64,000 bases of DNA from CAWCVR01 sp963799105 (GTDB lineage: Bacteria; Acidobacteriota; Terriglobia; Bryobacterales; Bryobacteraceae), in NCBI GenBank assembly GCA_963799105.1, contig CAWCVR010000001.1, forward strand, positions 248,001-312,000, in the 5' to 3' direction. Positions 17,171 through 25,720 of this stretch are shown piece after piece (within the stretch, counting starts at the first letter, position 1; each line of letters begins with the position of its first letter). A program made the position numbers and the translations under genes. The notes under the pieces are model-generated. The model made no database searches. It saw nothing but the letters and a program-made list of their open reading frames with translations, and had not been told where the DNA came from.

Positions 17171-18367
17171 ATGCATCTTCATACGCGCAGGGAATGGCTA
17201 TGGAGGACGGCGGCGGCGGTGTCCGGCGCTTATCTGGCGGGTTCACGGGCGGGGGCTACCGCCGCGGCTCCAGGCGCGCGGGTGGCGGTGGGACGCTCGA
17301 AAACCTACGACCCCGCCGAACTGCTGCCCGCCATGCAGAAGATGGTCGACCAGTTGGGCGGGCTGGGAAAACTGGTCAAGGGCAAGACCGTCGCCATCAA
17401 GATCAACCTCACCGGCGCGCCCCAACGGCTGGGACACCTGCCAACGGAGGACACCCACTACACCCATCCCCATGTGGTGGCGGCCGCGGTGTATCTCCTG
17501 GGGAAGGCCGGGGCCGCCCGCATCCGGATTCTGGAAAGCGCCTGGAACACCGCCGACCCGCTCGAGGAGTGCCTGTATCAGGCCAACTGGGAACCCCGCG
17601 ACATCCTCAGCGCGGCGCCCAAAGTGGAGTTCGAGAACACCAACTCCCTGGGCCTTGGAAAGAGCTACTCGCGCCTGGTGGTGCCCTCCGGCGGCCTGGT
17701 CTTCCCGGCCTTCGATCTGAATCACTCCTACCAGGATTGCGACGTGTTCGTCAGCATCGCCAAGATGAAGGAGCACGTCACCACGGGCATTACGCTCTCC
17801 ATGAAGAACTGCTTCGGGATCACGCCCTGCACGATTTACGGCGTGGGCTCGGGCGTCGACGAGCCATCGAAGAGGCCCGCCGGCGGCCGCAATGGCATGC
17901 ACTACGGAAGCCGCCAGCCCTCCAAGAGCGCGCCCTCCGAGAAGGACCCGAAGTCGCCGCGGCAGGAGACCTGGCGCGTGCCGCGCATCGTGACCGACCT
18001 GGTGGCGGCGCGTCCCATCCACCTGGCCATCGTCGAGGGCATCAAGACCATGACGGGCGGCGAGGGGCCGTGGGTTCGCGAGGAGCTGAAGCCCGTGGCC
18101 CCCGGTGTCCTGCTCGCGGGGTTGAATCCGGTGAGCACCGACGCGGTGGCGATGGCGGTGATGGGGTTCGACCCGCAGGCTAACCGCGGCACGCCGCCCT
18201 TCGAGCGCTGCGACAGTACCCTGCAAGCGGCGGAAATGGTGGGCCTGGGGACCCGCGATTTGAGCCGCATTGAAGTGGTGGGCACGCCCATCGCCGAAGC
18301 GAAATTCGATTTCGCGGTCATCCGCCAGAAGCGGCCGGCCGCACCGCGGCCATTTTGGCAGCGCTAG
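17171..18367 (+). CDS. Tat-exported DUF362 protein
   Basis: A 398-residue DUF362 family protein of unknown reaction. The ATG at 17171 follows TTGAGGTAA. The N-terminus TRREWLWRTAAAVSGAYLAG is a twin-arginine signal. The DUF362 core shows KTVAIKINLTGAP, THPHVVAAAVYLLGKAGAA, VFVSIAKMKEH, LSMKNCFGIT and VSTDAVAMAVMGFDP. The family is sometimes linked to ferredoxin-like iron-sulfur proteins, but the CxxC clusters are absent here. It starts the exported sugar-acid run. Its last 20 bases were copied into the tandem repeat that follows. Confidence 0.8.
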   Translation: MHLHTRREWLWRTAAAVSGAYLAGSRAGATAAAPGARVAVGRSKTYDPAELLPAMQKMVDQLGGLGKLVKGKTVAIKINLTGAPQRLGHLPTEDTHYTHPHVVAAAVYLLGKAGAARIRILESAWNTADPLEECLYQANWEPRDILSAAPKVEFENTNSLGLGKSYSRLVVPSGGLVFPAFDLNHSYQDCDVFVSIAKMKEHVTTGITLSMKNCFGITPCTIYGVGSGVDEPSKRPAGGRNGMHYGSRQPSKSAPSEKDPKSPRQETWRVPRIVTDLVAARPIHLAIVEGIKTMTGGEGPWVREELKPVAPGVLLAGLNPVSTDAVAMAVMGFDPQANRGTPPFERCDSTLQAAEMVGLGTRDLSRIEVVGTPIAEAKFDFAVIRQKRPAAPRPFWQR

Positions 18368-18383
18368 GAGCCGGGAGGCAATC

Positions 18384-18491
18384 ATGAGCATGCGTGTATC
18401 TCGCAGACAACTGATACGGACCGCGGGCGCCGCGGCATTGGTGGCGCCGGGCGCTCGGGCCGCGGCGGCCACGCCATTTTGGCAGCGCTAG
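18384..18491 (+). CDS. Micro-ORF 1: stand-alone Tat signal peptide
   Basis: 35 codons: MSMRVSRRQLIRTAGAAALV, then a hydrophobic Ala-rich stretch ending PFWQR before the stop. The twin-arginine motif SRRQL is intact and a GGGAGG ribosome site lies 6 bases upstream, identical in position to the one used by the mannonate dehydratase. It arose by tandem duplication, so it may be translated without having any function. The last five residues are those of the upstream DUF362 protein. Confidence 0.5.
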   Translation: MSMRVSRRQLIRTAGAAALVAPGARAAAATPFWQR

Positions 18492-18507
18492 GAGCCGGGA
18501 GGCAATC

Positions 18508-18615
18508 ATGAGCATACGTGTATCTCGCAGACAACCGATACGGACCGCGGGCGCCGCGGCATTGGTGGCGCCGGGCGCTCGGGCGGCGGCGGCCACGCCA
18601 TTTTGGCAGCGCTAG
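18508..18615 (+). CDS. Micro-ORF 2: stand-alone Tat-like signal peptide
   Basis: Second duplicated 35-codon frame (MSIRVSRRQPIRTAGAAALV … PFWQR). The residue after RRQ is Pro instead of Leu, which should weaken Tat recognition, suggesting drift. The ribosome site GGGAGG is kept. If made, it would target the Tat translocon with no cargo. Confidence 0.45.
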   Translation: MSIRVSRRQPIRTAGAAALVAPGARAAAATPFWQR

Positions 18616-18631
18616 GAGCCGGGAGGCAGTC

Positions 18632-19867
18632 ATGAGCATACGTGTATCTCGCAGACAACTGATGCAGGCCGCGGGCGCCGCGGCATTGGTGGCGCCGGGC
18701 GCTCGGGCGGCGGCGGCCACGCCGGCGCCGGTGGTCGAAGGGAAGGACACACCCAAGATCTGCCTCTCTACGGGGGATGGAGGAGGCGGCGGACAGGGTG
18801 GACGCGGCGCCGCGCCCGCTCCCGCCCCGGCTGCCGTGCCGGGCATCCCCGCCCTCAGCCCTCAGGAGGCCGGGGCGCGCCGCATCAGACAGCTCGGGGT
18901 CAGCTACGTGCTCGCCGGCGGGCCGCCGATCCCCTGGACCGAGGAGCGCATCAAGGCCCAGATGGATACCCAGAAGGGCTACGGCCTGACTCTGGCCAAC
19001 CTCATGATCGCGGGCTTCAACAACGCCATCTACGGCCGCCCCGGGCGCGACGAGGAGATCGACAAGGTCATCGAATCGATCCGCGTGGCGGGCAAGCTGG
19101 GCCTGCCCGTCATCGAGTACAACTGGTACGCGCATCGCGCCATGGAAGGCTACTTCGAGGAGACCGACGACGTCCGCACGGGCGTGAGCTGGACCGGCTT
19201 CGACTACGAACTGGTGCGCACCCCCGGCGGCGTGTACTCCGGCCCGCTGCGCCCGGAGGATGCCGGCATCAAGTTCAAGGACCTGCCTCCGCTGCCCAAC
19301 GAAGGCGCCCACACGCTCGAGGAGATGTGGACCACCATCGCGTACTTCCTGAAGCGGGTGATTCCGGAAGCCGAGAAGGCCGGCGTGCGGCTGGCGCTGC
19401 ACCCCAACGATCCGCCCGCCCCCATCAGCCGCGGATCGCAGCAGATCATGGGCTCGATCGAAGGCTGGAAGCACCTGATCGAAGTCGTCAAGAGCCCGGC
19501 CAACGGCATCACCTTCGATTGCGGCGTCACCCGCGAGATGGGCGGCGACGCGGCCGAAGTGGCCGCCTACTTCGCCTCGCGCGACCGCATCAACCACGTG
19601 CATTTCCGCAACGTGAAGGTCAGGAAACCCTACGAGCGCTATTCCGAAGTGATGATCGACGAAGGAGAGAACAACATGTTCGCGGTGATGAAGGCGCTGG
19701 TGAAGAACAAGTATACCCGCCTGATTTACCCCGAGCACCCGCGCGCCCTGGATTACGACCGCGAACACGGGCGCATTGGCGGATATCCGGGAGGCGGCGG
19801 GTACACGTCGTTCGCCTTCCAGGTAGGATACACGCGCGCCATGTTGCAGGCGGCGCTGGCAAGCTGA
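18632..19867 (+). CDS. Tat-exported mannonate dehydratase (UxuA family)
   Basis: A 411-residue protein. Residues 1-30 form a Tat signal (VSRRQLMQAAGAAALVAPGA), followed by a Gly/Pro/Ala linker and from about residue 85 a UxuA TIM barrel. Family landmarks are GVSYVLAGGPPIPW, HPNDPPAP, TFDCGVTREMG (cysteine and Asp ligands region) and INHVHFRNV. UxuA normally removes water from D-mannonate in the cytoplasm to give 2-keto-3-deoxygluconate; an exported form is unusual. The start at 18632 uses GGGAGG; the longer frame runs back into the tandem repeat. Substrate identity within the family is inferred. Confidence 0.82.
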   Translation: MSIRVSRRQLMQAAGAAALVAPGARAAAATPAPVVEGKDTPKICLSTGDGGGGGQGGRGAAPAPAPAAVPGIPALSPQEAGARRIRQLGVSYVLAGGPPIPWTEERIKAQMDTQKGYGLTLANLMIAGFNNAIYGRPGRDEEIDKVIESIRVAGKLGLPVIEYNWYAHRAMEGYFEETDDVRTGVSWTGFDYELVRTPGGVYSGPLRPEDAGIKFKDLPPLPNEGAHTLEEMWTTIAYFLKRVIPEAEKAGVRLALHPNDPPAPISRGSQQIMGSIEGWKHLIEVVKSPANGITFDCGVTREMGGDAAEVAAYFASRDRINHVHFRNVKVRKPYERYSEVMIDEGENNMFAVMKALVKNKYTRLIYPEHPRALDYDREHGRIGGYPGGGGYTSFAFQVGYTRAMLQAALAS

Positions 19868-19875
19868 TAGATATG

Positions 19876-20001
19876 GTGGGGCGGACCCCCTGGTCCGCGC
19901 GGGACGCCCCCGTCCCGCGGTTCGTACGGTAGGGTAGGCACCTTACAGGGCGCGCGAAGGCCGGCGGGGGCGCCGGCCGCGGACCGGGGGGTCCGCCCCA
20001 C
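19876..20001. repeat. Element C copy 1 (126-bp palindromic repeat)
   Basis: Begins gtggggcggaccccctggtc and ends with the near inverse ccggggggtccgccccac, so the two ends form a long imperfect hairpin. It starts 8 bases after the mannonate dehydratase stop. A second 126-bp copy lies at 30432-30557 and a half copy at 50470-50517, each next to a stop codon. It may act as a terminator or mRNA 3' stabiliser. Confidence 0.85.
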
Positions 20002-20019
20002 GTAGCACAGGAGCCGATT

Positions 20020-21351
20020 ATGAATGGAAGACGCTCGTTTCTGAGACGCGCCGCCGGGCTGGGCGCGGGATTGTGGGCGGGAGAGGCCCTCGAGGCCTAT
20101 CCGCAAAACGTCAACACCAACTCCAAACCGTCGGAGTTGAAGATCGTGGATCTGCGCGTGGCCACCGTGGCACGGGCGCCCATGACGTGCCCGCTGATTC
20201 GCATCGATACCAACCAGGGAGTCTACGGCCTGGGTGAGGTGCGCGATGGCGCCAGCAAGAACTACGCGCTGATGTTGAAGAGCCGCATCCTGGGCGAGAA
20301 CCCCTGCAACATCGACAAGGTGTTCCGCAAGATCAAGCAGTTCGGCGGCCACTCGCGGCAGGCCGGCGGGGTCTGCGCCGTCGAGATGGCCCTGTGGGAC
20401 CTGGCGGGGAAAGTCTACAACGTCCCCATTTACCAGATGCTCGGCGGCCGCTTCCGCGACAAGATCCGCATCTACGCCGACACCACCGAGTCGCGCGATC
20501 CCAAGGTTTTCGGCGCCCGGTTGAAGGATCGCATGGACCAGGGTTTCACGTGGCTCAAGATGGACCTGGGCGTGGACATGGTGGCCGGCACTCCGGGCGC
20601 GGTCACCAGGCCGGCGGGCACCAGTTTCGCGTATGGCGATCCCACCCAGCACATGTTCACGGGGACCGAGATCACCGAAAAGGGCTGCGCCATGATGGCC
20701 GACTACGTGGCGCAGGTGCGCGAGGTGGTGGGCTACGACGTGCCGCTCTCGGCCGATCACTTCGGCCACATCGGCGTCAACAGTTGCATCCGCCTGGGTC
20801 GTGCGCTCACCAAGTACAACCTGGCGTGGCTCGAAGACATGATCCCCTGGCAGAACACCGAGCTACTGAAGAAGATCAGCGACGCCGTGGACATTCCGCT
20901 CCTGACGGGCGAGGACATCTATCTCAAGGAGTCCTTCATGGAGCTGTGCCGGGCGCACGCGGTTGACATGATCCAGCCGGATCTCTCCACTTCGGGCGGG
21001 ATTCTCGAGACGAAGAAGATCGGCGATGGCGCGCAGGAGTTGGGCGTTCCCATGGTGATGCACTTCGCCGGGACTCCGGTGGCCTGCATGGCGAGCGTGC
21101 ATTGCGCCGCCGCGACGGAGAATTTTCTGGTAATGGAGAATCACTCGATCGAGGTGCCATGGTGGGGCGACCTGGTGAACGGCGTGGACAAGCCGATCGT
21201 CAACAAGGGCTTCATCACGGTGCCGGACAAACCGGGGCTGGGAGTCACGCTGAACGACGACGTGGTGAAGCAGCACCTTCAAGAGCCCGGCTACTTCGAG
21301 CCGACGCCGCAGTGGAACGTGGACCGGTCCAACGACCGGCAGTGGAGCTGA
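20020..21351 (+). CDS. Tat-exported enolase-superfamily sugar-acid dehydratase
   Basis: A 443-residue mandelate racemase/muconate lactonizing enzyme relative. Residues 1-25 are a Tat signal (MNGRRSFLRRAAGLGAGLWA). The capping domain is at about 45-150 and the barrel follows with the metal ligands Asp (PLSADHFGH), Glu (WLEDMIPW) and Glu (LLTGEDIY), and a catalytic-type His (MVMHFAGTP). This set fits aldonate/glucarate-type dehydratases that give 2-keto-3-deoxy acids. It sits between UxuA and an RraA-like gene (6-base gap), so it probably works in the same exported pathway. The exact sugar acid cannot be told from sequence. Confidence 0.82.
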   Translation: MNGRRSFLRRAAGLGAGLWAGEALEAYPQNVNTNSKPSELKIVDLRVATVARAPMTCPLIRIDTNQGVYGLGEVRDGASKNYALMLKSRILGENPCNIDKVFRKIKQFGGHSRQAGGVCAVEMALWDLAGKVYNVPIYQMLGGRFRDKIRIYADTTESRDPKVFGARLKDRMDQGFTWLKMDLGVDMVAGTPGAVTRPAGTSFAYGDPTQHMFTGTEITEKGCAMMADYVAQVREVVGYDVPLSADHFGHIGVNSCIRLGRALTKYNLAWLEDMIPWQNTELLKKISDAVDIPLLTGEDIYLKESFMELCRAHAVDMIQPDLSTSGGILETKKIGDGAQELGVPMVMHFAGTPVACMASVHCAAATENFLVMENHSIEVPWWGDLVNGVDKPIVNKGFITVPDKPGLGVTLNDDVVKQHLQEPGYFEPTPQWNVDRSNDRQWS

Positions 21352-21357
21352 TTCCTT

Positions 21358-22272
21358 ATGTTTCGCATGCCGCATGCAAGTGCGAGTCTGGTGGCGGCCG
21401 TCCTGTTCGGGGCAGCAGCAGCGCCGGCGCAGATCTTTACGCTGAGCAAAGACCAGATGATCGAATTCACCGCCAAGAATCCGTATGAGCGGTTCCCCGA
21501 TGGCCGGCCGAAGATCCCCGACGCCATGCTGGAGCGCGCGCGCGGCCTTTCCGCGGAGGAAGTTTTCGGAGCCCTCGGAGGCGGCGGCCGCGGCGGGTTC
21601 CGCAATCAGTACGCCGACGGGTTTCAGGTTTTGCACCCCGCCAAAAAACTGGTCGGGCGCGCGTTCACCGTCCAGTTCATGCCTCTGCGGCAGGACCTGG
21701 AGGATGTCGCCCAGGCGCACGCCCAGGCCGCCGGCTACGGCCACCTGAACAACCAAACCGCCATCGACATGTTGCAGCCGGGCGACGTGCTGGTGGTGGA
21801 CCTGTTCGGCAAAAACGAGGACGGCACCATCGTCGGCGACAATCTCTTCTACTACATCATGAAGACCACCAAGACGGGCGGCCTCGTGGTGGATGGCTCC
21901 ATTCGCGACCTCGAGGGCATCTCGGAAATGGACATGCCCCTCTATTACCGCCACGCGCACCCCAGCTACATCGCCAATGTGACGCTCACCGGAATCAATA
22001 TTCCGATCCGCATCGGCAATGCCACCGTGATGCCCGGCGACCTGGTGATCGGCGACCCCGAGGGAGTCTACTTCGTTCCTCCGCAAATGGTACAACAGAT
22101 GCTCGACGGCGCCGACCGCACCCACATCCACGACGAGTGGACGAAGCGGAAGTTCGACGAAGGCAAGTATAAATCGAGCGACATTTACGGCTCGCCGAAA
22201 GACCCGGCACTGAAGAAAGAATACGAAGACTACTTGAAGAAGAAGCTGGACGAGCTCAAGGCCAAGCAGTAG
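21358..22272 (+). CDS. Exported RraA/HMG-aldolase-like protein
   Basis: A 304-residue protein with a Sec signal (SASLVAAVLFGAAAAPAQ). The RraA-like fold spans about residues 70-260: FTVQFMPLR, GDVLVVDLFGKNEDGTIVG, then GGLVVDGSIRDLEGI, whose Arg-Asp pair corresponds to the metal/pyruvate-binding motif (GxxRD) of HMG/CHA aldolases. A Lys-rich helical tail ends the protein. True RraA inhibits RNase E in the cytoplasm, but the signal peptide and the dehydratase neighbours favour an aldolase role on a keto acid. It ends the plus-strand run. Confidence 0.75.
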   Translation: MFRMPHASASLVAAVLFGAAAAPAQIFTLSKDQMIEFTAKNPYERFPDGRPKIPDAMLERARGLSAEEVFGALGGGGRGGFRNQYADGFQVLHPAKKLVGRAFTVQFMPLRQDLEDVAQAHAQAAGYGHLNNQTAIDMLQPGDVLVVDLFGKNEDGTIVGDNLFYYIMKTTKTGGLVVDGSIRDLEGISEMDMPLYYRHAHPSYIANVTLTGINIPIRIGNATVMPGDLVIGDPEGVYFVPPQMVQQMLDGADRTHIHDEWTKRKFDEGKYKSSDIYGSPKDPALKKEYEDYLKKKLDELKAKQ

Positions 22273-22281
22273 CGCCAGCCC

Positions 22282-22308
22282 AAAACCGCTACGCGCTTGG
22301 CGGTTTTT
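22282..22308 (+). terminator. Terminator hairpin after the plus-strand RraA-like gene
   Basis: Stem aaaaccgc / gcggtttt, loop about 10 bases, followed by a T run, 10 bases after the stop codon at 22272. Confidence 0.7.
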
Positions 22309-22334
22309 CACCTGGAATCAATAACTTACGAGCG

Positions 22335-22360
22335 AAAACCGCCACGCGCGTAGCGGTTTT
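22335..22360 (-). terminator. Second hairpin, same stem sequence
   Basis: The same 8-bp arms (aaaaccgc / gcggtttt) recur 53 bases downstream. With A runs on one side and T runs on the other, the structure could act on either strand and may end transcripts arriving on the minus strand. Confidence 0.5.
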
Positions 22361-22679
22361 GGGATTTTCGCCCCGCGGCGAGACTCCGCGAAAACGCGGG
22401 GGCTGACGACTCCGTCCCAAGGCGCCCGCCGTTCCCAGCGGAAGCCCCGAACCTCACAGCGCCGCGCGGACGGAGCCGTCTGTTCCCGATGTTTTCGCCC
22501 CGCAGCGACAACCTCCGCTTGTCCCGTTCGAAAAATGCGGCCGGGTGCCGTGACCGGTAGATTCGGTGCCTCCGCGAAACCGCTCGCTGACGCTCGCTGC
22601 CCGGTTCGGAGCCACCACGCGGTGCCCTCTGGGCCGGAAGTGGATTCCGGCAGAGGCACGACACCCAGCGGTCCGCGAC

Positions 22680-23411
22680 CTATATCCTCCCGAACTTTGC
22701 CACCGCCTCCTTAATCGACCGGTACTTCTCTATATACGGCAGCATGGTATGTTCGGAGTCGTCCAATGCCTGCGCTTTCTTGAGGACTTCCTCGGCCTTG
22801 GCGCGCGGCACCACGGCGATGCCGTCTTCGTCGGCGGTGACGATATCGCCGGGATTCACGCGCACCCCGGCGCACGTCACGGGGATGTTGACGCCCCCGA
22901 GCCGGTAGTGGTTGATGGTCGTCGAGGGCACCACGCCGCGGCTGTAAACCGGGAACTGAAGCCGGCGGATCTGAGGCGTGTCGCGCACCCCCCCGTCGAT
23001 CACCGCTCCAACCAGGCCGCGCACCTTCATGGCGGTGGCCATCAGGGCGCCTATACCGGCGTAATCGGCGCCGTCCTCCAGCACCATCACGTAGACGGAG
23101 CCCGGCTTGGCGTTGTCGATAGCGTCCAACATGCCTTCGGACGCCTTGGATCCTTCCTGGTGCTCTTCCTTCTTGAGTAAGACGGTGACCGCCGGTCCGG
23201 CAAACTTAGTCGGAGAAAGCGCCCGCATCTCGTGCGACATATACGCGCGCTGGTGGTAGAGCTGTTCGATGGCGTCGGAGACGGAAGCCACCTCGACCAG
23301 CCGCAGTCCCTCGACGATCGGATCGGCGGCCGGCTGCGCCACCAGGCGCGTGACCGCCCAAACCGAAAGAACCAGGCCGGCAGCGGCGGCCATCCGCAAT
23401 GTCTTCTTCAT
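22680..23411 (-). CDS. Exported RraA/HMG-aldolase-like protein (second copy)
   Basis: A 243-residue protein. The ATG at 23411 follows GAGGAG and starts a Sec signal (TLRMAAAAGLVLSVWAVT). The RraA core runs from VEVASVSDAIEQ through GPAVTVLLKKEE, PGSVYVMVLEDGADYAGIG and GAVIDGGVRDTPQI (GGxRD catalytic-type motif) to GDIVTADEDGIAVVP. It is shorter than and divergent from the copy at 21358. It lies 14 bases downstream of the lactonase gene on the same strand, consistent with one transcript. A pyruvate-releasing aldol cleavage is inferred. Confidence 0.77.
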   Translation of the reverse strand: MKKTLRMAAAAGLVLSVWAVTRLVAQPAADPIVEGLRLVEVASVSDAIEQLYHQRAYMSHEMRALSPTKFAGPAVTVLLKKEEHQEGSKASEGMLDAIDNAKPGSVYVMVLEDGADYAGIGALMATAMKVRGLVGAVIDGGVRDTPQIRRLQFPVYSRGVVPSTTINHYRLGGVNIPVTCAGVRVNPGDIVTADEDGIAVVPRAKAEEVLKKAQALDDSEHTMLPYIEKYRSIKEAVAKFGRI

Positions 23412-23425
23412 TCGAACTCCTCGTT

Positions 23426-24655
23426 TTATGGCTTTACGAATACGATACAAACGGGCGAGGCGACGTCCACCGTTTTGCCCGTGACACTCAAACGGCCGCT
23501 TTCCGGGTCGATGCGGAACGGCGCCACCGAACCCGAGTCCTGATTCGCCGCCAGCAGCCAGGCCCCCGTGGGGTCGATGGCGAAGTTGCGCGGCGTCTTG
23601 CCGCCGGTGGGGGTGCGCTCGACGGCGGCGAGCGTGCCTTTTGCCTCATCCACGCGAAACACCGCGATGGTGCTGTCGCCGCGATTCGAAGCGTACAGGA
23701 ACCGGCCGTTGGGATGCACGGCGATTTCGGCGCCGCTCTTCGCTCCCGTGTAATCCGCGGGAGTGATGGACACGGTCTGCAACTCCTCCAGCCGGCCGCG
23801 CGCTGCGTCATAGCGGAACGCCGTTACGGTGGCGAGCATCTCGTTGACGACATAGGCGAACCGCCCGTCGCGGGAGAAGGCCATATGCCGCGGGCCGGAC
23901 CCGGGCGCCAGCCTGGTGAACGGCGGATCGCCGGGAGCGAGCGAGCCCTTTTCGCCGTCGAGCCGGTAGACCAGGATCTGATCCAGCCCCAGATCGGCAG
24001 CAAGAAGGAAGCGGCCGTCGGGCGCCAGGTTTGCCGAATGCGCGTGCGGACCGCGCTGCCGCTGCGGGTTCACGCTGCTCCCCGCGTGCTGCACGCTCCC
24101 GCCGCCGTCACCCAGGGAGCCGTCTTCGCGGATGGGGATCGCGGCCATACTGCCGCTGTTGTAGTTGGCGGCGTAGAGCCAGTGCCCGGCCCGGTCCACC
24201 GCCACGTGACAGGGTCCGGAGCCGCGCGACGAAACCCGGTTCAGCAGTTTCAACTGGCTGGTGGATGGGTCGATGGCGAAGGCGCTGACCGCGCCGTCCG
24301 GGTTCTCATTGGCCGCGTAGAGAAACTTCCGGTTCGGGTGTACCGCCAGAAACGTCGGGTTGTCGGTTTCCGCCGCCACCCCGAGCGGCGTCAGTTGGCC
24401 GCTGGAGGGATCGAAGCGGTACGCGGAGATGCCCTTCGACGGCGGCCGCGTGTACGCCCCGACGTAGACCAGCGCGGTCTGGGCCAGGACTGGCCCCGAG
24501 ATCTGTGCCGCCAGTACCGCGATGGCAAGCAGCCTAGGTCTTCGGCCGTGTGATTTGGCGCCTTTGCCGGGCCGCTCGCTGACGCTCGCGGTTCCGGACA
24601 GAACCGCGAGCGTCAGCGAGCGGCCCGTGGCAAAGGAACGGCATCTTGCGGTCAT
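23426..24655 (-). CDS. Exported lactonase, 6-phosphogluconolactonase-like seven-bladed propeller
   Basis: The Lactonase family (PF10282 type) part covers about 340 residues with the repeated blades (AVHPNRKFLYAANENPDGAV, VAVDRAGHWLYAANYNSGS, AVHPNGRFLYASNRGDSTI). It would open aldonolactones to aldonic acids for the dehydratases. The 5' end is odd: codons 1-40 from the ATG at 24655 lie inside repeat A2 (24536-24663), and the hydrophobic export segment RLLAIAVLAAQISGPVLAQ starts only after it. No other start with a ribosome site exists, so the repeat seems to have replaced the native start. Export may be impaired. Confidence 0.75.
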   Translation of the reverse strand: MTARCRSFATGRSLTLAVLSGTASVSERPGKGAKSHGRRPRLLAIAVLAAQISGPVLAQTALVYVGAYTRPPSKGISAYRFDPSSGQLTPLGVAAETDNPTFLAVHPNRKFLYAANENPDGAVSAFAIDPSTSQLKLLNRVSSRGSGPCHVAVDRAGHWLYAANYNSGSMAAIPIREDGSLGDGGGSVQHAGSSVNPQRQRGPHAHSANLAPDGRFLLAADLGLDQILVYRLDGEKGSLAPGDPPFTRLAPGSGPRHMAFSRDGRFAYVVNEMLATVTAFRYDAARGRLEELQTVSITPADYTGAKSGAEIAVHPNGRFLYASNRGDSTIAVFRVDEAKGTLAAVERTPTGGKTPRNFAIDPTGAWLLAANQDSGSVAPFRIDPESGRLSVTGKTVDVASPVCIVFVKP

Positions 24656-24663
24656 GGCACTAG
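24536..24663 (+). repeat. Element A copy 2
   Basis: A full copy of about 128 bp: left end aggtcttcggccgtg, long inverted arms (gggccgctcgctgacgctcg and complement) and right end ggtcatggcactag. It overlaps the stop codon of the minus-strand gene at 24660 and provides the first codons of the lactonase gene. Confidence 0.88.
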
Positions 24664-25644
24664 TGAACCGAATAAAACTCATATGATATTCGCCAGTTGC
24701 TTTCCTTCTGCGGTTCGATCCGCAGATCGATGTACGCTTCCGGGCAAACCGTGGTGCGGATGGACCACAGCATCAGCTTCGAGATTGGACGGTCGCAGGT
24801 CTGCCGCACGCCCGCGCCGGTCTTGCGATTCTCCACACGAATATCGTAGTCCCTTGCACTGCCGCCGTAGCCCTCCAGGCCGGTCGACACGGTTTGGCCG
24901 CGCGCCAGTTCGCGCAGGAAGACCACTTCATTCCCGCGGGTCTCCGCAAGACCCGCCAAGCCCTGGGTGGCGCGCACCGCAAACGGAAATGAAACCACCA
25001 CGTCCGGGCCCGTGGGCTGCGAATCCAGCATGAAGAAGTCGTGTTCGTAGACGGAGGTTTCGATGGCTTTATGGCCGGTGTTCCCGAGGCTGTGCTCCAG
25101 CACCAGCCCGGGAGGGTTGTCGCGCAGAGTTACTTTCTTGCGGTAGACGTACGCGTACCCGTTGACGGCGGGGAGTTCCTGGACGAATTCCATCCAATCC
25201 GGCCCGCGCCGGATCGCTCCACTTGCCGCCATCGCAGATCTCGTACGTGTGAAACTGGTGGAAGGCGGCTTCGTCCGGCTTGCGAAGAGCGCCGACACCG
25301 ATCTTAACGAAGCAATCCCCTGGCTTGGCCTCCGCGTAGCCCAGGCCGGCTCCCCCGGTCAGGAACTCCTCCACGGGTCCCGTGATGGCGTCGTTGAGTT
25401 TCGGATTCCAGCGGTCGAACCACTTGCCGAAGTAGGAGTGTCCCTTCCATTCCAGTTTGGCGAGCACGCCCGACCAATCGAAGCGGGTGGCGCGGTAGTA
25501 GCCGTCGTTCGCGTCCGGCGGATAAACGGTCGCGCTCACAGCGCCGCTGGCGATATCGGCTTGCGGGATCTCCGCCGCGGCGAACAGGCAACTCGAAACC
25601 GCCAGGAGAATTGCAACCGTCTTGGTTGTCTGAATGCTGTCCAT
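24660..25644 (-). pseudogene. Frameshifted exported aldose-epimerase-like protein
   Basis: The start at 25644 (MDSIQTTKTVAILLAVSS, Sec signal) follows GAAGG. The frame runs through EWKGHSYFGKWFDRWNPK and HTYEICDGGKW, then continues in another frame as AIRRGPDWMEFVQELPAVNG to the stop at 24660; one extra base near 25210-25218 explains the break. The restored protein has about 327 residues and a beta-rich pattern like galactose-mutarotase folds, but no catalytic His/Glu pair can be named with certainty. Its TAG stop lies in the end of repeat A2. It sits between a dehydratase and a lactonase gene, which fits sugar processing. Confidence 0.65.
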
Positions 25645-25720
25645 AGTGCCTTCGGAAAGACGGGGTCGCCACGGCCGGTGGGCGGCGCCAGGGCCGCCGC
25701 GATTACCCGCCGAATCGGGA

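Larger units (their letters stand above)
18349..18723 (+). repeat. Tandem triplication, 124-bp unit carrying a Tat signal peptide
   Basis: Three near-identical head-to-tail units with period 124 bp (ATG at 18384, 18508 and 18632). Each unit runs from the DUF362 gene tail (gccattttggcagcgctag) through GGAGCCGGGAGG and ATG into the Tat signal sequence. The first and second copies end in a stop copied from the DUF362 tail; the third continues into the mannonate dehydratase. The few point differences (agcatg/agcata, ctgatacgg/ccgatacgg/ctgatgcag) show the copies are recent but not identical. Confidence 0.95.
22273..22679. other. Convergent intergenic region with hairpins and repeat debris
   Basis: No gene is seen. 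Two related hairpins (22282-22308 and 22335-22360) face each other and can stop transcription from both sides. Further on, gctcgctgacgctcgctg around 22585 resembles a damaged arm of element A. The rest is GC-rich with short palindromes and no protein match. Confidence 0.6.

Noticed and set aside
18349..18723. CRISPR array
   Set aside because: The 124-bp units are coding duplicates without spacers; no cas genes are near.
21358..22272. True RNase E inhibitor RraA
   Set aside because: A signal peptide and dehydratase neighbours argue for an exported aldolase-like role.
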